Positions 26,864 through 35,497 are shown, counted from the first letter of the stretch. The stretch is DNA of 64,000 bases from Microbacterium sp. cf046 (GCF_900114345.1 NZ_FOZJ01000001.1:310001-374000); one strand, 5' to 3'. Notes: a model not told the origin generated them from the sequence alone. Numbers and translations: made by a program.

Positions 26864-27690
26864 GCGCCGGCCGCCAGTTCCGCACGCAGCTCCTCGGCGA
26901 GCACGATGCTCACCGCGCGGCGCCAGTCCGCCGGTCCCAGCGGATCGGTGTAGTACCCGCGAGCGGCGCCGACGGCCGCGGCCAGCGTCGGGGCATCCGG
27001 GAGCGGTGCGTACCGCAGGACAGTGGGCGTGAGGGTCGATGCCGTGACGGTGAAGACCGCGGTTGCATCGGCATCCACCCGCCCCGTCACGACGGCGCCC
27101 GAGCGACCGAGCTCTGCGAGCGCGATCTTGCGCATCAGCACCCGCGAGCGCAGCGCGACCGCCGGCAGGTCGATCGCGCGGAGCACTTCTGCGGCGCCGA
27201 GACTGTTGGTGCCGTCGCCGGTCATCAACGACGCGACGCTCTGGCGGCGCTCGCCGCCGTCCGGCGTCCAGATGACCGCCTGTCCGTCCAGCGCCGCGGC
27301 GAGCGAGACCATCGACGCCGCGCAGTATGACTGGCAGACGTTGCCGCCCACGGTCGCCGTGTTCCAGATCTTGAAGGAGGCCAGCAGCGCGTTCGCCGCG
27401 ACGGGGAAGACGGATGCCGCCGCCCACCCGCCCGGCACCGCGAGCGGCCCGCGGCCCTCGGCGAACGCCACGAGCGTCGCGATCGTGCACGTGGCCGCGA
27501 TCCGCAGTCCCGCCTCGGAGACCTCGAGATCGGGCCAGCCCATCGTGGAGAGGTCGACGATGCCGGTGACGTCGGGCCGCGGTTCCGCGAACAGCCCGGT
27601 GCCGCCGCCGAGCACCTTCTCACCCGGCGCGAGGATGAGGTCCGCGCGCGAGGTCGCGAAGCGGTAGGACACGACCGTGTTCAGATCCAC
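26860..27690 (-). CDS. xanthine dehydrogenase-family FAD-binding subunit
   Basis: A 276-residue FAD-binding protein of the CoxM/XdhB type. LAPGEKVLGGGTGLFAE (FAD loop), ANALLASFKIWNTATVGGNVCQSYCAASM (second FAD motif, usually IRNxATxGGN) and a C-terminal CO-dehydrogenase-like domain are visible. It should pass electrons from the Fe-S clusters to NAD+ or another acceptor. GTG 27690 was chosen for the GGAGG 4 bases upstream. It overlaps the Fe-S/Mo gene start by 4 bases and begins 19 bases after the 8-oxoguanine deaminase stop. Confidence 0.88.
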   Translation of the reverse strand: MDLNTVVSYRFATSRADLILAPGEKVLGGGTGLFAEPRPDVTGIVDLSTMGWPDLEVSEAGLRIAATCTIATLVAFAEGRGPLAVPGGWAAASVFPVAANALLASFKIWNTATVGGNVCQSYCAASMVSLAAALDGQAVIWTPDGGERRQSVASLMTGDGTNSLGAAEVLRAIDLPAVALRSRVLMRKIALAELGRSGAVVTGRVDADATAVFTVTASTLTPTVLRYAPLPDAPTLAAAVGAARGYYTDPLGPADWRRAVSIVLAEELRAELAAGA

Positions 27691-27709
27691 TCGTCCTCCG
27701 TCCGCCCGC

Positions 27710-29068
27710 TCAGAGCCGCTCGGCCAGCTCGCGCGAGGCGGCGGCGACTTCCTCGGCCAGGATCGGCTCCTCGGCTGTGACGAGCTCGGACTCCTCCACG
27801 ATCGCACGGCCGCCCACGTAGAGGCGAGCCAGCGGCGGCATCGCGCCGAGGCCGAGCGCTGCGACAGGGTCGAGGATGCCGGCGTGCTCGACGCCGTCGA
27901 CGCGCCACACGGCGATGTCGGCGAGCTTACCGGGCTCGAGCGAGCCGATCTCGTCCTGACGGCCGAGCACGCGGGCGCCGCCCATCGTGGCGATCGACAG
28001 ACCCTGCCGCACGCTGAACGAGTCCGCTCCGGTGCGCAGGCGCCCCATCAGCACGGCTTCGCGGATCTCGATGCCGAGTTGTCCCGACTCGTTCGACGCG
28101 GCTCCGTCGACACCGAGGCCCACCGGCACGCCCGCGCGCAGCATGTCGCGGACGGGAGCGATGCCCGACGCGAGTCGCGCGTTCGACGACGGGCAGTGCG
28201 CGACACCCGTGCCGGTCGCGGCATATCTCTCGATCGCGGTGTCGTCCAGGTGCACGCAGTGCGCCATCCACACGTCGCTGCCGAGCCACCCGACCGACTC
28301 CAGGTACTGCGTGGGCGTCATGCCGAACCGCTCGAGGCAGTAGGCATCCTCCTCGACGGTCTCGGACGCGTGCGTATGCAGGCGCACGTCGAGCGAGCGG
28401 GCCAGCACGGCGGCTTCGCGCAGCAGGTCGGCGGTCACCGAGAAGGGCGAGCACGGCGCGATCGCGACGCGCACGAGCGAGTCGAACGAGGGGTCGTGAT
28501 AGCGCTCGACGGCCTCTGCCGACGCGCGGAGGGCGGCATGCGTCGTCTCGACGGCGAAGTCCGGAGGCAGGCCGCCCTGCGACGCACCGAGGTCCATCGA
28601 GCCGCGGGTCGCGTGCAGGCGCACGCCGATACGCGCGCCGGCCTCGACGATCGCGCCCACGATGTCACCCGACCCCTGCGGGAAAATGTAGTGGTGGTCG
28701 CCCACGGTCGTGCAGCCCGAGCGGGCGAGCACGGCCATCCCGCCCGCGGCGCCGATGCCCGTCAGGCGCGCGTTGATCTGCGACCACAGCGGGTACAGCG
28801 CGGTCAGCCAGTCGAAGAGGATCGCATCCTGCGCGTACCCGCGCGTGAGCCATTGGTACAGGTGATGGTGCGTGTTGATCAGGCCGGGCGTGATGAGGCA
28901 TCCGGTGGCGTCGACGACCTCGGCACCCTCGCGGAGCGGCGCGGGTGCGGGTCCTGCGGCGACGGCGGTGATGCGTCCGTCCTCGATCACCACGTGCCCG
29001 GTGGAATGCTCGGTGCCGACGGCGTCGACGGTCGCGATGTAGCCGCCGTCGATGATCGTGCGCGTCAC
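27710..29068 (-). CDS. 8-oxoguanine deaminase (amidohydrolase family)
   Basis: A 452-residue Zn amidohydrolase of the TrzN/AtzB-like 8-oxoguanine deaminase group. NTHHHLYQWLTRG (metal His67 and His69, with the LYQ typical of this group), LHTHASET, MAHCVHLDD, GTGVAHCPSSNARLASG and GVDGAASNESG are present. It would deaminate 8-oxoguanine to urate, feeding uricase directly. It overlaps the upstream CDA-fold deaminase by 4 bases and precedes the dehydrogenase FAD subunit, placing it within one operon. Confidence 0.85.
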   Translation of the reverse strand: MTRTIIDGGYIATVDAVGTEHSTGHVVIEDGRITAVAAGPAPAPLREGAEVVDATGCLITPGLINTHHHLYQWLTRGYAQDAILFDWLTALYPLWSQINARLTGIGAAGGMAVLARSGCTTVGDHHYIFPQGSGDIVGAIVEAGARIGVRLHATRGSMDLGASQGGLPPDFAVETTHAALRASAEAVERYHDPSFDSLVRVAIAPCSPFSVTADLLREAAVLARSLDVRLHTHASETVEEDAYCLERFGMTPTQYLESVGWLGSDVWMAHCVHLDDTAIERYAATGTGVAHCPSSNARLASGIAPVRDMLRAGVPVGLGVDGAASNESGQLGIEIREAVLMGRLRTGADSFSVRQGLSIATMGGARVLGRQDEIGSLEPGKLADIAVWRVDGVEHAGILDPVAALGLGAMPPLARLYVGGRAIVEESELVTAEEPILAEEVAAASRELAERL

Positions 29069-29571
29069 GCGCGCTCCCCGGTCCAGAATTCCTCGTGCAC
29101 CGCGGCGGCACCGGGAAGGGCGACCGGGCCGATCACGATCGTCTCCCGTCCCCCGCGCGCGAACACCTCGCGGGAGGGCAGGTCCAGCGTCGGCTCCGAC
29201 GTGTGCACCCGCACGATGCGGATCAGCTCGTCCTCACCGAGGGCATATACCACTCGGGGAATGACCGCCCAGTAGATCGCGGACGCGCACATCGCGCACG
29301 GCTCGGTGCTCGTGTACAGGGTGGATGCCGCCACCACGGCGGACGGCAGGGCCGCGGATGCCGCGCGCACGAGGTTCGTCTCGGCATGCCCGGTTGGATC
29401 GCGCTCGGTCTCCACCGAGTTCAGTCCCTCGATGATGGTGCCGTCCGGGGCGACCAGGATCGCACCGAACGGATGGTCGCCGCGGTCGCGTGCGACGTAC
29501 GCCAGCCGGATGGCGTGCTCGAGATGCGGGATGTCCTCGGGCACGAGGCCGTCGACGTCGGGTGCGGTCAT
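29065..29571 (-). CDS. CDA-fold nucleoside/guanine deaminase-like protein
   Basis: A 168-residue zinc deaminase. The proton-shuttle motif HAE is at residues 62-64 and PCAMC at 91-95. GDHPFGAILV and LNSVETERDPTGHAE resemble Bacillus guanine deaminase (GuaD) and tRNA adenosine deaminase relatives. In this operon a purine substrate such as guanine, isoguanine or guanosine is likely. It overlaps both neighbours by 4 bases (ATGA), implying coupled translation with xdhC and the 8-oxoguanine deaminase. Confidence 0.85.
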   Translation of the reverse strand: MTAPDVDGLVPEDIPHLEHAIRLAYVARDRGDHPFGAILVAPDGTIIEGLNSVETERDPTGHAETNLVRAASAALPSAVVAASTLYTSTEPCAMCASAIYWAVIPRVVYALGEDELIRIVRVHTSEPTLDLPSREVFARGGRETIVIGPVALPGAAAVHEEFWTGERA

Positions 29572-30638
29572 GCGCCCTCTCCGATCATTCGCGATCCGGC
29601 CGGCGAGGCAACACAGGAATTTCCTCCGACGGCGTCGGCCGGTCGCGAGTCCCCGCCGTGGATGGGAGTGCTCAGCTCCCTCAGGGGCGCACCGGAACCG
29701 GCGCGGTGGGTCGCGATGATCTCCGCGAGGATCGAGATCGCGGTCTCCTCGGGGCTCTGCGCTCCCAGGTCGAGTCCGAGCGGCGAGTGGAGCCTGGCGA
29801 GCTGAGCGTCGCTCACACCCTGCTCGCGCAGCAGCCGAGCACGTCGGGCGACGGTCGTCCGTGCGCCGAGAGCGCCCACGAACGCGACCGGGAGCCGCAG
29901 CGCCTCGCGCAGGGCCGGCACGTCGTGGCGCTCGTCGTGGGTGAGCACGCAGATCGAGGTCCGCGGATCCAGGCGAGCGGCCTCATCGCGCAGGAACTCG
30001 TGCGGCAGTCGGGTCACGAGGGTGTCGGCATCCGGGAAGCGCTCGGCCGTGACCAGCAGGCCCCATCCGTCGCACACCGTCACCGCGAAGCCCGAAACGG
30101 AGGCCACGCGGCAGAGGGCCGCGGCGTAGTCGCCGGCGCCGAGGATCACCAGCCGAGGTCGTGGGGTGTGGGTCAGGGTGAGGATGCCGAGACCCTGTCC
30201 GTCGATCGCGATCGGCACGATGCGACCGAGGGGGGCGGTGCCGCCGCGGTGCTCGACGACGAGCCCGACGGCCACGACCTCGTCGCGGAGCGCAGCCTCG
30301 AGCGCTTCGACGGCGAGCACGTCGTCCACCGAGACGGGGTACGCGACCACGTCGATCGCACCGCCGCACGCGAGCCCGGCCGCATGGGCATCCGCGTCGC
30401 TGAAACCGAAACTCGCCCGGAGCCCCTCGTGGCCGGCGAGGGCTCGAAGAGCGAGCATCACCGCGTCCTCCTCGACGCACCCGCCGGAAATGGACCCGAT
30501 CACCTCGCCGGTGGCGGTCACCGCCATGGAAGCGCCCGCTCCGCGCGGTGCGCTGCGGGCAACGCGGGTCACGGTCACGACTGCGACCTGTTCGCCCGCG
30601 CGCAGGCGGGGCAGCAGGTCTGCGGCCAACTCCAGCAT
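29568..30638 (-). CDS. xdhC: XdhC/CoxI-family molybdenum-cofactor insertion protein
   Basis: A 356-residue accessory protein that binds molybdopterin, helps its sulfuration and inserts it into xanthine dehydrogenase. The XdhC_CoxI domain begins with VAVVTVTRVARSAPRGAGASMAV and GSISGGCVEEDAV. A Rossmann domain follows (PRLVILGAGDYAAALC) and ends with HSPLGLDLGAQSPEETAISILAEI. First gene of the five-gene dehydrogenase operon. ATG 30638 is used; an in-frame GTG three codons upstream is an alternative. It diverges from mocA across 80 bases with a GlnR-like box. Confidence 0.9.
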   Translation of the reverse strand: MLELAADLLPRLRAGEQVAVVTVTRVARSAPRGAGASMAVTATGEVIGSISGGCVEEDAVMLALRALAGHEGLRASFGFSDADAHAAGLACGGAIDVVAYPVSVDDVLAVEALEAALRDEVVAVGLVVEHRGGTAPLGRIVPIAIDGQGLGILTLTHTPRPRLVILGAGDYAAALCRVASVSGFAVTVCDGWGLLVTAERFPDADTLVTRLPHEFLRDEAARLDPRTSICVLTHDERHDVPALREALRLPVAFVGALGARTTVARRARLLREQGVSDAQLARLHSPLGLDLGAQSPEETAISILAEIIATHRAGSGAPLRELSTPIHGGDSRPADAVGGNSCVASPAGSRMIGEGA

Positions 30639-30661
30639 GCTCGACACGCTAGTCGCCCTGT

Positions 30662-30677
30662 GTTTCGACCGCGCTAC
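30662..30677 (-). promoter_or_regulatory. candidate GlnR box between xdhC and mocA
   Basis: The minus strand reads GTAGC-N6-GAAAC, one mismatch from gTnAC-N6-GaAAC. It lies in the 80-base divergent region (23 bases before xdhC, 41 bases before mocA), close enough to affect either promoter. Confidence 0.35.
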
Positions 30678-30718
30678 GTCGTCGTGACCGGGTCGCGCGC
30701 GGGCGCTACCGTCGACAG

Positions 30719-31297
30719 ATGGGCACACCGGTTCCCGCCCTGTGCGGACTCGTCCTCGCCGCGGGCGCCGGCGCGCGCTTCGGCGGGCCGAAGGCGCTGG
30801 CGCGGGAGGGCGACGGCACGCCGTGGGTCGTCCTCGCGGCCCGGATGCTGCGCGATGCCGGCTGCGATCACGTCCTCGTCCTCCTCGGGGCATCCGCAGA
30901 TCGTGCGCGCCCGCTCGTGCCGCCCGAGGCGCAGATCGTTGTCGTCGATCACTGGCAGGACGGGCTGAGCGCGACGCTCCGAGCAGGACTGGACGCGGCA
31001 TCCGCGCTGCGTGCCGACGCCGCGCTCATCACTCCGGTGGACACCCCGGCCGCCCCGGCGGACGCGGCCGCGCGGGTGACCGAGCGCGCCGGCTCGCCCC
31101 TCGCCCGAGGATTGGCCCGGGCGACGTACGCGGGACGCCCCGGCCACCCCGTGCTGATCGGCCGCGACCACTGGGACGCGCTGCGCGAGACGCTGCACGG
31201 CGACAGCGGCGCCGGCGCGTACCTGTCGGCCCGCGGCGCGACCTCCGTCGAGTGCGGCGATCTCTGGTCGGGCGCGGACGTCGATCGACAGCGTTGA
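30719..31297 (+). CDS. mocA: molybdenum cofactor cytidylyltransferase-like nucleotidyltransferase (MocA/MobA family)
   Basis: A 192-residue NTP transferase. The N-terminal LVLAAGAGARFGGPKAL is the nucleotide-binding signature, and TPVDTPAAP supplies the metal-binding Asp. Relatives add CMP (MocA) or GMP to molybdopterin. Xanthine dehydrogenases outside proteobacteria may use either form, so the nucleotide is uncertain. Divergent from xdhC; it ends at a double hairpin (31299-31342) shared with the next convergent gene. Confidence 0.82.
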   Translation: MGTPVPALCGLVLAAGAGARFGGPKALAREGDGTPWVVLAARMLRDAGCDHVLVLLGASADRARPLVPPEAQIVVVDHWQDGLSATLRAGLDAASALRADAALITPVDTPAAPADAAARVTERAGSPLARGLARATYAGRPGHPVLIGRDHWDALRETLHGDSGAGAYLSARGATSVECGDLWSGADVDRQR

Positions 31298-31298
31298 G

Positions 31299-31342
31299 TG
31301 GGGCTCCGCCCCAAACCCCTGGCGAGCGCGCCGGCGCTCGCC
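31299..31342. terminator. double hairpin between convergent mocA and dehydrogenase genes
   Basis: TGGGGC-TCC-GCCCCA (31299-31313) is a perfect 6-bp hairpin. It is followed by GGCGAGCGC (31321-31329) and GCGCTCGCC (31334-31342), a perfect 9-bp hairpin with a 4-base loop. Together they fill the 44-base convergent gap and can end transcription from both sides. Confidence 0.8.
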
Positions 31343-32274
31343 TAGCTCTCGTAGACCACGTTCAGCGGAGGCTCACCGGCCAGCATCCGCTCGATCTGCG
31401 TGCGGATCAGACGCAACGTCCGCGGCTTCATCGCGCTCGACGCACCGCCGACGTGCGGCACGATGAGCGCACCCGACTGGTGCCACAGCGGGTGGTCTGC
31501 GGGCAGGGGCTCCGGATCGGTCACATCCAGCGCCGCCCGCAGCCGTCCTCGCTCGAGGTGTCCGACGAGGGCGTCGGTGTCGATCAGGGGACCGCGGCCG
31601 ACGTTCACGATGAGCGCGCCGTCGGGCAGCAGTGAGAGTGCCGCGTCGTCGATGACGTGGTGCGTCGACTCGCCCCCGGGCAGGGTGAGGATCACGATCT
31701 CGGCCTGGGGGAGCAGCTCGTGCAGTCGCTCGATGCCGTGGATCCGCATCCCGTCCTCGAATCTCGCTCGGTGCGCGATGACGGTCAGCTCGACCTCGAA
31801 GGGTGCGAGCCGGGCGGCGACGGCCTTGCCCACGCCGCCGTAGCCCAGCAGCAGCACGCGCCGATCGGCGAGGCTGTCGGAGAACTCCGACGCCCAGCGC
31901 GCCTGGTCCTGAGCGCGCACGAACGTCGGCAGGTGCCGCTGGGCAGCCAGCGCGAGGGCGAGCGCGAGCTCGGCGGTGGAGGTCTCGTGCACGGAAGACG
32001 CATTCGCGAACACGTGCCCGGGCGGCAGGTGGTCCTCGATCCCCTCGTAGCCGATCGACTGGCTCTGCACGAGACGGGTCCGCACGTCGGCCAGGCGCGG
32101 CAGCACGACGGACATCGACATGTAGGGCGGGACGACGAGATCGATCGCCTCACGGGGAGCGGGCGCCGTCATGTCCCACAGGAGCACCTCGGCCCCTGCC
32201 GGCGCGGGCTGCAGCCCGGTGACGAGCTCTTCGGTGGGCACGGAAACGACAAGCGACGGGGCGGCATGGCTCAC
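31342..32274 (-). CDS. D-isomer-specific 2-hydroxyacid dehydrogenase
   Basis: NAD(P)-dependent dehydrogenase of 310 residues. The Rossmann motif LLGYGGVGKAVAARL, NVGRGPLIDTDAL (with the catalytic-Arg region nearby), ALDVTDPEPLPADHPLW and the His in VPHVGGAS are conserved family features. GTG 32274 was chosen for a GGAAG ribosome site upstream; the nearby ATG is out of frame. It may reduce glyoxylate, hydroxypyruvate or a related keto acid. Given glyoxylate from ureides nearby, a link is possible but not shown. Confidence 0.87.
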   Translation of the reverse strand: MSHAAPSLVVSVPTEELVTGLQPAPAGAEVLLWDMTAPAPREAIDLVVPPYMSMSVVLPRLADVRTRLVQSQSIGYEGIEDHLPPGHVFANASSVHETSTAELALALALAAQRHLPTFVRAQDQARWASEFSDSLADRRVLLLGYGGVGKAVAARLAPFEVELTVIAHRARFEDGMRIHGIERLHELLPQAEIVILTLPGGESTHHVIDDAALSLLPDGALIVNVGRGPLIDTDALVGHLERGRLRAALDVTDPEPLPADHPLWHQSGALIVPHVGGASSAMKPRTLRLIRTQIERMLAGEPPLNVVYES

Positions 32275-32379
32275 GCTTCCACGGTACCGGCGGCCGCGAG
32301 CGGCGCGCTTCACGAGGCCGGCTCCGCACCGGCGATACGCTCGGCCCCGAGCGCAGAGGCACGCTCGAAGGAGGCGGTC

Positions 32380-32811
32380 ATGGTTCCCGAGATCAACTAC
32401 TGGGCGGTGCTGCTGGCGACGGCATCCAGCATGGTCGTCGGCTCGATCTGGTACGCGCGGAAGGTCTTCGGCACGCGGTGGTCGAAGCTCGCGAACGTCG
32501 ACATGGACCGGCCCGGCGCGAGCGCGACGATCGCGATCATCGTCACGGTGCTCGTGAGCTTCGTGACCGCCTGGGTGCTCGCCGGGGCGACCGCGATCGC
32601 ATGGCACTTCTACGGCGGCGGCTACCTGTGGACGGCGATCGCCACCTCGGTGGCGCTGTGGGCCGGCTTCACCGCGGCCCGGTTCATCACGCACGACGCG
32701 TTCGAGGGCCGTCCGACCTCGCTCACCGTCCTGAACATCGCGCACGAACTGGTCACCGTGCTGATCATGGCGCTGATCATCGGCGTCTGGCCGCCCGCCG
32801 GCACCGTCTAA
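32380..32811 (+). CDS. DUF1761-type small membrane protein
   Basis: A 143-residue protein with four predicted membrane helices (starting NYWAVLLATASSMVVGSIWYA, TIAIIVTVLVSFVTAWVLAG, LWTAIATSVALWAGFTAARF, NIAHELVTVLIMALIIGVW). The pattern fits DUF1761, whose role is unknown. A GAAGGAGG ribosome site precedes ATG 32380. It stands alone and converges on purQ, with a large palindrome between them. Confidence 0.75.
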   Translation: MVPEINYWAVLLATASSMVVGSIWYARKVFGTRWSKLANVDMDRPGASATIAIIVTVLVSFVTAWVLAGATAIAWHFYGGGYLWTAIATSVALWAGFTAARFITHDAFEGRPTSLTVLNIAHELVTVLIMALIIGVWPPAGTV

Positions 32812-32821
32812 TCACTCTGAG

Positions 32822-32898
32822 TCCCGCGAGGCTGCAATGGGACGCCGAGACGTACGGAGGCGCCCGCAGTCTCGGCGCGCGGATGCAGTCTCGCGGGA
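32822..32898. terminator. 77-bp imperfect palindrome between DUF1761 gene and purQ
   Basis: Outer arms TCCCGCGAGGCTGCA (32822-32836) and TGCAGTCTCGCGGGA (32884-32898) pair at 14 of 15 positions. Inner arms CGCCGAGAC (32843-32851) and GTCTCGGCG (32869-32877) pair perfectly. It fills a convergent gap, so a bidirectional terminator is likely. The sequence differs from the 20004 element. Confidence 0.65.
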
Positions 32899-32921
32899 AA
32901 TGCGCGAGCGGATGCCGCGGC

Positions 32922-33629
32922 TCAGGCGGCGGCGGCGACCACGGCGGCGATCGCCGAGGTGAAGAACGGCAGGCCGTCCAGACCCGAGCGCATCGCGGCG
33001 GCGGTGTCGGGGCCGAACCCCTCCTCGACCGCGTGCTCCGGGTGCGGCATGAGCCCCACCACGTTGCCCCGCCCGTTCGTCAGGCCCGCGATGTCACGGA
33101 GTGACCCGTTCGGGTTCACGCCGACGTAGCGGAACGCGACCAGATCCTCGCCCTCGAGGCGATCGAGCTCGGATTCCGCGGCGATGTAGCCGCCGTCCGC
33201 GTTCTTCAGCGGGATCACGATCTCCTGGCCCACGCTGAAGTCGGAGGTCCACGCAGTCGATGCGTTCTCGACGCGCAGCTTCTGGTCGCGGCGCACGAAC
33301 TGCTGGTGCGCGTTGCGGATGAGCCCGCCGGGCAGCAGTTGGGCTTCGACGAGCATCTGGAAGCCGTTGCAGATGCCCAGCACCGGCATGCCCGATGCGG
33401 CGGCATCCTTCACCTCGGCCATGATCGGCGCGAGCGCGGCGATCGCACCGGCGCGCAGGTAGTCGCCGTAGCTGAATCCACCGGGCAGCACGAGCGCGTC
33501 GACGCCCTCGAGGTCGTGCGAGCCGTGCCAGAGGGCGACCGGCTCGGCGCCTGCCACCCGGATGGCGCGCTGCGCGTCGCGGTCATCGAGCGAACCGGGG
33601 AATGTGATGACCCCGATGCGCGTGCTCAC
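32922..33629 (-). CDS. purQ: phosphoribosylformylglycinamidine synthase subunit PurQ
   Basis: Glutaminase subunit of 235 residues, supplying ammonia for the FGAM synthase step of purine synthesis. The class-I glutamine amidotransferase nucleophile is in [12 protein letters not shown], with the oxyanion turn [15 protein letters not shown] and the catalytic His/Glu in [13 protein letters not shown] 33629 lies in a GTGA overlap with the purS stop. The partner PurL is not in the adjacent sequence. Confidence 0.96.
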   Translation of the reverse strand: MSTRIGVITFPGSLDDRDAQRAIRVAGAEPVALWHGSHDLEGVDALVLPGGFSYGDYLRAGAIAALAPIMAEVKDAAASGMPVLGICNGFQMLVEAQLLPGGLIRNAHQQFVRRDQKLRVENASTAWTSDFSVGQEIVIPLKNADGGYIAAESELDRLEGEDLVAFRYVGVNPNGSLRDIAGLTNGRGNVVGLMPHPEHAVEEGFGPDTAAAMRSGLDGLPFFTSAIAAVVAAAA

Positions 33630-33874
33630 TCCACGACCTCGATGCCGACGACGTCCTCGATCACGGAGTTCGACAGGATGTCGTCGGCGATCGCGCGCGC
33701 CTTGGCGAGGACGTCGTCGCCGATCTCGCCCTCTACCGTCAGCTCGAAGCGCTTGCCGATGCGGACGGACGTGAACTCGGAGACCCCGAGGCGCGAGAGC
33801 GCACCCGACACGGCCTTGCCCTGCGGGTCGAGAAGCTCGGCTTTGGGCATGACGTCGACGACGATGGTGGGCAT
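33626..33874 (-). CDS. purS: phosphoribosylformylglycinamidine synthase subunit PurS
   Basis: An 82-residue structural subunit of the three-part FGAM synthase. The pattern [22 protein letters not shown], then VRIGKRFEL and [13 protein letters not shown], is typical. A GGAGG ribosome site 7 bases before ATG 33874 fixes the start. Overlaps purQ by 4 bases. Confidence 0.95.
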   Translation of the reverse strand: MPTIVVDVMPKAELLDPQGKAVSGALSRLGVSEFTSVRIGKRFELTVEGEIGDDVLAKARAIADDILSNSVIEDVVGIEVVE

Positions 33875-33977
33875 GTGGATCCTCCGTGCGGGCGTGTCCG
33901 TCCAGTCTACGGCCGCAGCATCCACCGGCTTTCCGGCCTGGGCGGGCAGGTCGTGATGGAACCGTGACCGAGTCCGT

Positions 33978-34065
33978 GGGAGCGCTCCCTTGACTTCGTG
34001 GGAGCGATCCCATAGCGTGAACTCCCGTCCGGTGGGAACGCTCCCACGGCATCAAGTGGGAACGG
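33978..34065. promoter_or_regulatory. cebE promoter with three CebR-type operators
   Basis: Three 14-bp boxes each match TGGGAGCGCTCCCA at 13 of 14 positions: TGGGAGCGCTCCCT (33977-33990), TGGGAGCGATCCCA (33999-34012), TGGGAACGCTCCCA (34033-34046). A half-site GTGGGAACG lies at 34057-34065. A -35 TTGACT (33990-33995) and -10 TAGCGT (34013-34018) are 17 bases apart, with the second box filling the spacer. Bound repressor would block polymerase. The consensus is the known CebR/CelR site, relieved by cellobiose. Confidence 0.85.
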
Positions 34066-34138
34066 GCACCCGGCTCGAACTCGAACACAGCAAGACCATC
34101 ACCTGCAACACAACCCTGACAAACACAAAGGAGTGACA

Positions 34139-35413
34139 GTGAACTCACGTGCCTTCCGCAGGGGCGCCGTGGCTGTAGCCGCGTTCTCGGCTTCCGCCAT
34201 CGTGCTCGCCGGCTGCGCCGGAAGCAGCGGCGACTCGCCGTCCAGCGACCCGAATGAGGAGATCACCCTCACGATCGCCACGTTCAACAACTTCGGCTAC
34301 ACCGATGAACTCCTCCAGGAGTACATGGACGAGAACCCGAACGTCACGATCGTCCACAACAAGGCAGCCGAGTCCGGCGATGCCCGCGCGAACTTCTTCC
34401 AGAAGCTCGGCAAGGAGGGCCTGGCCGACATCGAAGCCGTCGAGATCGACTGGCTCGCCGAGGGCATGCAGTACTCCGACCTCCTGGCCGAAGTGCCCGA
34501 CGACCTCAAGGGCCGCTGGCTCGACTGGAAGGAAGCCGCCGCCACCGACCCCGACGGCCGCCTGATCGGCTACGGAACCGACATCGGCCCGCAGGCCATC
34601 TGCTACCGTGCCGACCTCTTCGCCGCGGCCGGACTCCCGTCCACCCCCGACGAGGTGGCCACGCTGTTCGACGGCGACTGGGACAACTTCTACGACGTCG
34701 CCGACCAGTACAAGGCAGCCACCGGCAAGCCGATGATCGACGCGGCGAACTCGGTGCTGCAGGGCATCGTCAACCAGATCGAGTTCACGTACACCGAGCC
34801 CGACGGCAACGTCATCGCGACCTCGAACCCCGAGCTCGAGGACGCGTACAACTCGGTCGTCGAGCGCGCGATCCCGAACGCGGCGTACGCCGGGCAGTGG
34901 AGCGACGACTGGAACGCGTCGATGACCAACGGCGAGTTCGCCGCCATGCTGTGCCCGGGCTGGATGCTCGGTGTCATCAGCGGCAACGCTCCCGATGTCA
35001 CGGGCTGGGAAGTCGCCAACGTCTTCCCGAACGGCGGCGGCAACTGGGGCGGCTCGTACCTGACGGTTCCGGCCAACGGCGCCAACGTCGCGGCAGCTCA
35101 GCAGCTGGCCGACTGGCTGACCGCTCCGGAGCAGCAGGTCAAGGCGTTCGTGAACGCGGGCACCTTCCCGAGCCAGGTGGACGCGTACGAGGACCCGGCG
35201 CTCACGGACTTCGTGAACCCGTACTTCAACGACGCACCCACCGGCAGCATCTTCGCCGAGCGTGCTGAGGCAGTCACCGTCGCCCCGTACAAGGACGCGA
35301 ACTACTTCAAGTACCACCAGGCGCTCCAGGATGCCGTGACCCGTGTCTTCGACGGCGTCGAAGACCAGGCCACCTCGTGGGACACCTACGTCGCAGAGGT
35401 TGAAGCCTTCTGA
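34139..35413 (+). CDS. cebE: cellobiose/cello-oligosaccharide ABC transporter substrate-binding lipoprotein
   Basis: Extracytoplasmic solute-binding protein of 424 residues (family 1 sugar-binding). It has an Arg-rich start, a hydrophobic stretch and a lipobox VLAGC with Cys26. GTG 34139 is chosen because AAAGGAG ends 5 bases upstream; a GTG 6 bases earlier overlaps that site. The CebR boxes, the two sugar permeases, the GH1 beta-glucosidase and the LacI gene downstream give the Streptomyces cebEFG-bglC arrangement. Cellobiose/cellotriose is therefore the likely ligand. No ATPase gene is present, as expected if a shared MsiK-type ATPase serves it. Confidence 0.88.
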   Translation: MNSRAFRRGAVAVAAFSASAIVLAGCAGSSGDSPSSDPNEEITLTIATFNNFGYTDELLQEYMDENPNVTIVHNKAAESGDARANFFQKLGKEGLADIEAVEIDWLAEGMQYSDLLAEVPDDLKGRWLDWKEAAATDPDGRLIGYGTDIGPQAICYRADLFAAAGLPSTPDEVATLFDGDWDNFYDVADQYKAATGKPMIDAANSVLQGIVNQIEFTYTEPDGNVIATSNPELEDAYNSVVERAIPNAAYAGQWSDDWNASMTNGEFAAMLCPGWMLGVISGNAPDVTGWEVANVFPNGGGNWGGSYLTVPANGANVAAAQQLADWLTAPEQQVKAFVNAGTFPSQVDAYEDPALTDFVNPYFNDAPTGSIFAERAEAVTVAPYKDANYFKYHQALQDAVTRVFDGVEDQATSWDTYVAEVEAF

Positions 35414-35422
35414 TGACCTGAT

Positions 35423-35462
35423 CGAGTGTGGGCCGCGGCCCTGCTGCCGCGGCCCACACTCG
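35423..35462. terminator. hairpin between cebE and cebF (attenuator or processing stem)
   Basis: A perfect 16-bp stem (35423-35438 with 35447-35462; core GTGTGGGCCGCGG/CCGCGGCCCACAC) encloses an 8-base loop and is followed by TCTT. Placed just after the binding-protein gene, it would keep cebE transcripts in excess over the permeases, a common arrangement in sugar ABC operons. Confidence 0.8.
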
Positions 35463-35497
35463 TCTTACCGCTCATCACCGCCGATACGGAGCCCCAC

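Noticed and set aside
24521..26953. 810-codon plus-strand frame opposite the xanthine dehydrogenase
   Set aside because: No conserved motifs, high Arg/Val/His content; antisense shadow of the fused dehydrogenase.
34133..34138. GTG at 34133 as the cebE start
   Set aside because: It overlaps the AAAGGAG ribosome site; GTG 34139 has proper spacing.
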